A stretch of 64,000 bases of DNA from UBA2199 sp964628035 (GTDB taxonomy: Bacteria; Acidobacteriota; Aminicenantia; UBA2199): contig CAZVPI010000001.1 in the NCBI GenBank assembly GCA_964628035.1, positions 620,001 through 684,000 of the forward strand. Reading direction: 5' to 3'. Of the stretch, positions 58,917 to 64,000 are shown in pieces. The notes below the pieces were generated by a model. The model was given only the letters and a program-made list of their open reading frames with translations, had not been told where the DNA came from and did no database searches. The position numbers and the translations under genes are program-made. Each line of letters opens with the position of its first letter. The stretch's first letter is position 1.

Positions 58917-59107
58917 GCAGCTGGTGCCGAAAAGAGCACGAGACGTCAGACGATGGGCATCAGGCGTTGGCAAAGCCTTGGGACGTGCACGAGATCGTGG
59001 ACGCCCGGTATTCGCACGAGAACGAGCACGAAGTCTTGACGAAAGCCAAGACGCCTGCCAAAAGGATCCTGAAAGGGCCTTTTCCCTGGCACCTACTTGT
59101 GTCCAAC
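58917..59107. repeat. possible inverted-repeat element with GCACGAG words
   Basis: Words GCACGAG/ACGAGCA/CGAAGTC recur near 59015-59040, and CAGGCGTTGGC (58970) faces GCCAAGACGCCTG (59046-59058) in inverted order. It is weaker than the other elements. The gap 58845-59115 contains no other feature; no ssrA copy is seen beside smpB. Confidence 0.3.
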
Positions 59108-59115
59108 GTCTGAGA

Positions 59116-59574
59116 CTATTTCTTGTTCTTGAATCCCTGCAGGTCCCGGTCCACTTCGCGGCGGATGTCGCGCTCCTTGAGCTTCTGCTTTTTCTCGTAC
59201 GCGCGCTTGCCGCGGGCCAGGGCGATCTCGACCTTGATCCGGCCCTTGTCGTTGAAGTACACCTGCAGCGGCACGATGCTGAAGCCGCGCTCGCGCACCT
59301 TCTGGTCCAGGCGGTGGATCTCGCGGCCGTGGAGCAGGAGCTTGCGCCGCCGCTCCGGCTCGTGGCCGAAGGGTCCGGCCTGCTCGTAGGGGCTGACGTG
59401 GCAGCGCACCAGGAAGGCCTCGCCGGCCTGGATCTCCACATAGGAGTCCTTCAGGCTGACGCGCCCGGCGCGGATGGACTTCACCTCGCTGCCGACCAGC
59501 GCGAGGCCGGCCTCGAAGCGGTCGAGGATCTCGTAGTCGTGAAAAGCCTTCTTATTCTGGGCGACTGTCTTCAT
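59116..59574 (-). CDS. smpB: SsrA-binding protein
   Basis: A 152-residue SmpB. It binds tmRNA and brings it to stalled ribosomes. Typical parts are NKKAFHDYEILDRFEAGLALVGSEVKSIRAGRVSLKDSYV, HVSPYEQAG and RGKRAYEKKQKLKERDIRREVDRDL near the C-terminus. Length is normal. It overlaps the end of the CorC/HlyC gene by 23 nt and is read from the same strand as corC-like and rex. Confidence 0.95.
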   Translation of the reverse strand: MKTVAQNKKAFHDYEILDRFEAGLALVGSEVKSIRAGRVSLKDSYVEIQAGEAFLVRCHVSPYEQAGPFGHEPERRRKLLLHGREIHRLDQKVRERGFSIVPLQVYFNDKGRIKVEIALARGKRAYEKKQKLKERDIRREVDRDLQGFKNKK

Positions 59575-60820
59575 GGACGATGACGACGACCTCCTCGATC
59601 TTGCGCCGGCCCATTTTCTTGGCCACCAGCAGCGTGTTCTTCACCTGCACGCGGGCGTTTTCCTGGGGCAGGCGGCCGTATTCGTACATGAACAGGCCCG
59701 ACAGGGTGGTGTAGTCCTTGCGCTCGGGCAGCTCCAGCTCCAGCTCGGCGTTGACCTCCTCCACCGGCATGCCGCCCTTGACCAGGAAGACGCTGCCGCC
59801 CAGCCTGCGGATGCCGCGGGCGCTCACTTCCAGGTCGCCCAGGATGCCGCGCAGAATATCGCTGAGGGTGATGATGCCGATGGCCGCACCGTACTCGTCC
59901 AGCACCACGGCCAGGTTCAGGCGGTGCCTGCGGAACTCCTTGAGGATGGTGTTCAGCGACGAGTACTCGGAGACGAAGATCGGCCGGCTGGCGATCCGTT
60001 TCAGCACCAGGCCGTCGAAGTCCTCGCGCAGCATGGCCGCCAGCAGCAGGTGCGAATCGATGACGCCGGTGACATTGTCCAGCCTGCCCCGGTAGAGGGG
60101 GATCTTGGAGAATCCCTTCTCCAGGATGAGGCGCTTCAGCTCCTCGGGCCCGGCGCTCTCCGGCAGGGCCGCTATGGCCACGCGCGGGGTCATGATGGCC
60201 TTGATGTCCTTCTGCGAGATGTCGATGATCTCGTGCAGCATTTTCAGCGTCTCGGGGTTGTGCTGGAACAGCTGCGTCTCCATCGCCAGGAACTGCTTGA
60301 TCTCCTCCAGGCTCAGCTCCTTGCGCCCCCAGGCCTTCGCCTCCTGGCGGCGGAAAAAGAGGGTGGGCAGCAGCGCCAGCCCCTTGACCAGCGGGGCGAA
60401 GAGAAAGGCGAAAAAGCGGATGGGGCGGGCGTAGAGGAAGGACAGTTTCTCGGCGTGGCGGTAGGCGTAGGACTTGGGGGTGATCTCGCCGAAGACCAGC
60501 AGCAGCAGGGTGGTCAGCAGGCTGGAGATGACCAGCAGCGTCCCTTCGTTGCCGCGGAAAAAGCGGGTCAGCAGATAGGCGGAGACCGAGGCGGCGGCCA
60601 CGTTGGCCAGGTTGTTGCCCACCAGGATGGTGGAGAGGAATTCCTCGGGCTTCTCCAGCAGCCGGGCCAGCATCAGGGCCGGCTTGTCCTTCTTGCGGGC
60701 GCGGTGGGCCAGCTTGGCGCGGCTGATGGTGAGCACCGAGGTCTCGGCCGAGGAGAAGAAGGCGCTGGCCGCGATCAGCAGCAGGAAGAGCAGCAGGGGG
60801 AAGATCAGGCCGCCGTCCAT
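59552..60820 (-). CDS. CNNM/CorC-HlyC family membrane protein
   Basis: A 422-residue protein. The DUF21/CNNM membrane domain (about 1-185) has FFSSAETSVLTISRAKLAH and VGNNLANVAAASVSAY. A CBS pair (about 205-330: IMTPRVAIAALPES, HRLNLAVVLDEYGAAIGIITLSDIL) and a C-terminal CorC_HlyC domain (about 345-422) follow. Family members move or control Mg2+/Co2+. It lies 36 bp after rex and overlaps smpB, forming a rex-corC-smpB operon. Confidence 0.92.
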   Translation of the reverse strand: MDGGLIFPLLLFLLLIAASAFFSSAETSVLTISRAKLAHRARKKDKPALMLARLLEKPEEFLSTILVGNNLANVAAASVSAYLLTRFFRGNEGTLLVISSLLTTLLLLVFGEITPKSYAYRHAEKLSFLYARPIRFFAFLFAPLVKGLALLPTLFFRRQEAKAWGRKELSLEEIKQFLAMETQLFQHNPETLKMLHEIIDISQKDIKAIMTPRVAIAALPESAGPEELKRLILEKGFSKIPLYRGRLDNVTGVIDSHLLLAAMLREDFDGLVLKRIASRPIFVSEYSSLNTILKEFRRHRLNLAVVLDEYGAAIGIITLSDILRGILGDLEVSARGIRRLGGSVFLVKGGMPVEEVNAELELELPERKDYTTLSGLFMYEYGRLPQENARVQVKNTLLVAKKMGRRKIEEVVVIVHEDSRPE

Positions 60821-60856
60821 CGCCGCCTCAGCTCCGCGGGGTAAGGTCGCGGGCGC

Positions 60857-61510
60857 TCATTTCTTGCCGTACAGCTGGTAGACGATCTTGTACAGCGAGA
60901 TGCCGATGCAGTCGTTGATCAGCTGCACGTCGCGGTTCTCCTTCGGCACCTTCAGGATCTTGGGGGCGAAGTTGACCACACCCTTGACGCCCTGGGAAAT
61001 GAGCCGGTCCATCGTCTCCTGGGCCGCCTCCTCGGGCACGGTCAGCAGGGCGATGCGCACGTCCGGGTTCTCCTTCAGGTAGGCCTCCAGCTGGCTCACG
61101 TGCAGCACGGGCTTCTTCTGCCCCGGCTTGCCCACTTCGCTGCCGACCAGCTCCGGCTTGATGTCGAAGAGGGCTGTGACCGTGATGTTGTGGTCCTTGA
61201 AGAGCTTGTAGTTCGAGAGGGCCTGGCCGATGCGGCCGGCGCCGATGATGATCACGCGGGCGCCTTGGTCGATGGAGAGGATCTTTTTCAGCTCGCGGAA
61301 CAGCTTCTTGACCAGGTAGCCCTTTTTCTGCTTGCCGATGGAGATGCCCAGGTAGAAGAAATCCTGCCGCACCTGGTTGCAGGAAACGCCGGTGACCTCC
61401 TCCAGCTTCTTCGAGGAGATGTAGGAGTTCTCGGGCAGGTTCAGCTTCAGCAGGGCCTCGTAATAAAAAAGGATGCGGCGGATCACCCGCAGGCTGATCT
61501 TTTTTTTCAT
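60857..61510 (-). CDS. rex: redox-sensing transcriptional repressor Rex
   Basis: A 217-residue Rex. The N-terminal winged helix (about 5-80) carries ISSKKLEEVTGVSCNQVRQDFFYLG, the DNA-reading helix. The NAD(H)-binding domain has VIIIGAGRIGQAL and FDIKPELVGS. Rex represses fermentation and respiration genes when NADH/NAD+ is low. The start at 61510 gives standard length; a longer frame upstream overlaps the peptidase gene only as a shadow. The promoter side (61511-61560) is AT-rich (ATTTTAACGTAAAC), though a clean Rex site is not evident. Confidence 0.93.
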   Translation of the reverse strand: MKKKISLRVIRRILFYYEALLKLNLPENSYISSKKLEEVTGVSCNQVRQDFFYLGISIGKQKKGYLVKKLFRELKKILSIDQGARVIIIGAGRIGQALSNYKLFKDHNITVTALFDIKPELVGSEVGKPGQKKPVLHVSQLEAYLKENPDVRIALLTVPEEAAQETMDRLISQGVKGVVNFAPKILKVPKENRDVQLINDCIGISLYKIVYQLYGKK

Positions 61511-61608
61511 GGATCCCCCGGTGATATAGTTTACGTTAAAATTAATAGTATAGGACCACGGGTCAAATGTCAATGGCGGCGGCCCGGGGAAAGGCCGGGC
61601 TCCGCCCC

Positions 61609-63015
61609 CTAGCGCTTCCCGGCGTGCGAGCCGCGCACGGCGGCCTCCACGTCGGCGGCCGCCTTGGGGATGGCCGGGCCCAGCACGCGCGCGCCGCGGG
61701 AGAGGACCAGCACGTCGTCCTCGATACGGATGCCCCCGAAGCCGCGCAGCTTCTCCACCCGCTCGTAGCGGACGAAGGCGGCGTGCTTCTTCTGGGCGCG
61801 CCACTGCTCGATCAGCTCGGGAATGAAATAGAGGCCGGGCTCGACCGTCAGCACGTGGCCGGGCTCCAGCTTCTTGGCCATGCGCAGGTAGGCCAGGCCG
61901 AACTGCTGGCTGCGCCTGACCTTGTCGTCGTAGCCCACCCAGGTCTCGCCCAGGTCCTCCATGTCGTGGACGTCGAGGCCCATCATGTGGCCGAGGCCGT
62001 GGGGGAAGAACAGGGCGTGGGCGCCGGCGGCGACGGCGTCGTCCGTGCCGCCCTTCATCAGGCCCATCTCCTTCAGGTGCTCCACCAGCACGGCGGCCGC
62101 CTTGAGGTGGACGCTGCGGTAGCTGACGCCGGGCCGGATCATGGCGATGGCCGTGCGCTGCATGTCCAGGACCGTCTCGTAGAGCGCCCTCTGCAGGGGG
62201 TTGAAGCGCCCGCCCACGGGAAGGGTGCGCGTGATGTCGCTGGCGTAGCCGCTTTCGCTCTCGGCCCCCGCATCGATGATCAGCAGGTCGCCCTCGCCCA
62301 GGCGGTTGCCGTGGAAATGGTTGTGCAGGGTCTCGCCGTGCTTGGAGACGATGGCCGGGAAGGCCAGCTGGCCGCCGCCGGCCAGGGCGATGCCCTCCAT
62401 GAAGCCGGCGATCTCGCGCTCGTAGATTCCCGGCTGGGCCATGGCCATGGCCTCGCGGTACATGGCGGCGCTCACGGTCACGGCGGCCTCGATCTCGGCC
62501 ACCTCCTCGGCGCTCTTGAGCGAGCGCTGGGCGATCACCGCCTTGGCGAACTCGGCCGAGGCGTAGTCCTTGACCGTCTCGGCGCCGATCCCCAGCAGCC
62601 GCTGCAGCCACAGCGCGTTCTCCGGGCGGTAGGGGGGGAGGAAATGGACGCGGCGGCCCTGGCGCACGGCCGCCTGCAGCACGCCGGCCAGATCGGCAAG
62701 CGGCCGCTGGTCGGGCACGCCGACTTTGGCCGCGCGGCTGCGCAGCGAAGGCTGCGGCCCCATCCAGATGATGTCCTCCATGTCGACGTCGTCGCCGAAG
62801 ACCGTCTGCCGGCCCTCGTCCAGGTCGATGACCGCGGCCAGCCCCGGGTGGCTCAGGCCGAAGAAGTAAAGGAATGAGCTGTCCTGGCGGAAACGGTAGG
62901 TGTTGGCGGCGTAGTTCATCGGGCTCTCGCGGTTGCCCAGGAAGAGCAGCAGCCCCGACTTCACCCCCTTGAACAGTTTGGCCCGGCGTTGCACATAGGT
63001 TTTCTTGGCAAACAT
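61609..63015 (-). CDS. Xaa-Pro aminopeptidase, M24 family
   Basis: A 468-residue peptidase. The N-terminal aminopeptidase P domain (about 1-165: FLGNRESPMNYAANTYRFRQDSSFLYFFGL) is followed by the creatinase fold with its metal residues: LIIDAGAESESGYASDITRT (two Asp), HGLGHMMGLDVHD (His), TVEPGLYFIP (Glu) and GGIRIEDDVLV (Glu). It removes N-terminal residues next to proline and needs Mn2+ or similar. Start 63015 follows GAAGGAG; earlier in-frame ATGs are unsupported. Divergent from the gene at 63149. Confidence 0.92.
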   Translation of the reverse strand: MFAKKTYVQRRAKLFKGVKSGLLLFLGNRESPMNYAANTYRFRQDSSFLYFFGLSHPGLAAVIDLDEGRQTVFGDDVDMEDIIWMGPQPSLRSRAAKVGVPDQRPLADLAGVLQAAVRQGRRVHFLPPYRPENALWLQRLLGIGAETVKDYASAEFAKAVIAQRSLKSAEEVAEIEAAVTVSAAMYREAMAMAQPGIYEREIAGFMEGIALAGGGQLAFPAIVSKHGETLHNHFHGNRLGEGDLLIIDAGAESESGYASDITRTLPVGGRFNPLQRALYETVLDMQRTAIAMIRPGVSYRSVHLKAAAVLVEHLKEMGLMKGGTDDAVAAGAHALFFPHGLGHMMGLDVHDMEDLGETWVGYDDKVRRSQQFGLAYLRMAKKLEPGHVLTVEPGLYFIPELIEQWRAQKKHAAFVRYERVEKLRGFGGIRIEDDVLVLSRGARVLGPAIPKAAADVEAAVRGSHAGKR

Positions 63016-63095
63016 GGCGGCATCTCCTTCGCTGCCATGATAGCCCAGCGGGGGCGGCGAAATCAAGTGCACGGGGAATGCGGCGGCCGGCGCGC

Positions 63096-63124
63096 TTGTC
63101 GGCGCCGGGGAATGGGCCTATAAT
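63096..63124 (+). promoter_or_regulatory. promoter of the tricorn-like gene
   Basis: TTGTCG (63096-63101), a 17-bp spacer, TATAAT (63119-63124). A leader of about 18 nt with CGAGGAGG precedes ATG 63149, so this gene is leadered, unlike several others here. Confidence 0.7.
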
Positions 63125-63148
63125 CTCCTGATCTTACGAGGAGGCTCC

Positions 63149-64000
63149 ATGAAGAAGATGTGCATCTGGCTGTCGCTCCTGTTCCTGGGCGCCGCCGCCG
63201 CTCGCGCCGAGGCCGACGCCGCCCTGCTGCGCTTTCCCAATATCAACGGCGACCTGGTGGTCTTCGTCTACGCCGGCGACATCTGGTCGGTGCCCGCCTC
63301 CGGCGGCGAGGCCCGGCGCCTTACGTCCCATCCCGGCCTGGAGCTCTTTCCCAAGATCTCCCCCGACGGCCGCTGGATCGCCTTTTCGGCCGAGTACTCG
63401 GGGTCGCGCCAGGTGTGGGTCATGCCGGCCGAGGGCGGCACGCCGCGGCAGCTGACCTGGTACAACGACGTGGGCGTCATGCCCCCGCGCGGCGGCTATG
63501 ACTACGTGATTCTTGACTGGACCCCCGACAGCGAGCGCATCCTGGTGCGCTGCAACCGCACCCCCTGGGGCGAGCGCATGGGCAAGTATTTCCTGGTGGC
63601 GCTCGCCGGCGGGCTGGAGACGCCGCTGGCCATCCCCGAGGCCGGGGGCGGCTCGTTCTCCCCTGACGGCAACAGCATCGTCTACACCCCGATCGAGCGC
63701 GAATTCCGCACCTGGAAACGCTACCGCGGCGGCCGCGCCCAGGACGTCTGGATCTATGACCTGAAGCGGAACGAATCGCGGCGCCTGACCGATTTCCCCG
63801 GCACCGACCAGCACCCTTCCTGGTGGGGGAACAAGGTCTACTTCGTCTCCGACCGCGACCTGACGCTGAACATCCACTCCTACGACCTGGCCGGCGGCCG
63901 CATCGAGCAGCTGACGCGGCACAAGGACTTCGACGTGCTGTGGCCTTCGGGGCGCAACGGCCAGCTGGCATACGAATGCGGCGGCCGCCTGCACGTCCTC
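63149..64000 (+). CDS. secreted tricorn-like protein, N-terminal propeller (continues past window)
   Basis: The first 284 codons of a longer gene. A signal peptide (about 1-20) precedes a beta-propeller: NGDLVVFVYAGDIWSVPASGGEARRLTSHPG, PKISPDGRWIAFSAEYSGSRQVWVMPAEGGTPRQLT, and PSWWGNKVYFVSDRDLTLNIHSYDL. This opening is typical of tricorn/S41-family proteases, where the propeller gates the catalytic part, which lies right of the window. Divergent from the Xaa-Pro peptidase gene; both products act on peptides. Confidence 0.85.
   Translation, partial: MKKMCIWLSLLFLGAAAARAEADAALLRFPNINGDLVVFVYAGDIWSVPASGGEARRLTSHPGLELFPKISPDGRWIAFSAEYSGSRQVWVMPAEGGTPRQLTWYNDVGVMPPRGGYDYVILDWTPDSERILVRCNRTPWGERMGKYFLVALAGGLETPLAIPEAGGGSFSPDGNSIVYTPIEREFRTWKRYRGGRAQDVWIYDLKRNESRRLTDFPGTDQHPSWWGNKVYFVSDRDLTLNIHSYDLAGGRIEQLTRHKDFDVLWPSGRNGQLAYECGGRLHVL

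Noticed and set aside
58845..59115. A tmRNA gene next to smpB
   Set aside because: No acceptor-like ends, no TTCGAATCC T-loop and no tag reading frame were seen in this gap.

Overview
The window is about 64 kb of gene-dense, GC-rich DNA from a Gram-negative bacterium with a double membrane. It carries outer-membrane barrels, Lol/LolA-like transport parts, lipoproteins with lipoboxes and a SPASM-type radical SAM enzyme. Several features resemble Acidobacteriota and relatives such as Candidatus Aminicenantes: a VWFA-related secreted protein, a DUF5916 barrel, an AlkP-superfamily/small-protein/membrane-protein trio, and many secreted serine hydrolases and peptidases. This placement is inference; no rRNA gene or other decisive marker is present.

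Layout. 1-5494 (minus): rsmA, an outer-membrane protein, an ABC ATPase, two FtsX-like permeases and a LolA-like protein, the last cut by the window edge. 5773-11488: a 2-hydroxyacid dehydrogenase, tRNA-Val(CAC), a ClC transporter with CBS domains, lepB, a secreted HExxH protein and efp. 11498-18908: a secreted M28 peptidase, the AlkP trio and comEC. 19284-26648: an unknown secreted protein, a four-gene redox cluster (radical SAM, 4-TM protein, small soluble protein, Fe-S GMC oxidoreductase), an M23 peptidase and a methyltransferase. 26688-43800: an accessory stretch of mostly single secreted proteins (VWFA protein, DUF362, two serine hydrolases, DUF1579, C45-like Ntn hydrolase, DUF5916 barrel, Tat-exported Fe-S aldo/keto reductase, PD40 protein, histidine phosphatase). 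43862-48425: a decay-rich zone with a broken nucleotide cyclase, a PEGA protein, a YcaQ-like glycosylase, a short truncated reading frame, an SH3 protein, initiator tRNA and an interrupted copy of its 3' half. 48747-57627: envelope and polarity genes (two lipoproteins, a protease/propeller/barrel fusion, MglA-like GTPase, MltD-like transglycosylase, YifB-like AAA ATPase, rhodanese, MauE/DoxX). 57768-64000: pilT, smpB, a CorC/HlyC protein, rex, an Xaa-Pro peptidase and the start of a tricorn-like protein.

Two genome-level patterns stand out. First, many intergenic gaps hold imperfect inverted repeats whose arms are short degenerate tandem words, often with a 7-nt period. Words are shared between distant gaps, and a second, MITE-like family (GGGGACGGACCTTTAA ends) occurs at least three times. 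Second, several genes have a good sigma70-type promoter whose -10 box ends only 6-10 nt before the start codon, with no Shine-Dalgarno sequence, which suggests common leaderless mRNAs.

No CRISPR array, complete prophage, transposase gene or rRNA was found. All calls come from reading the sequence; no database search was run.
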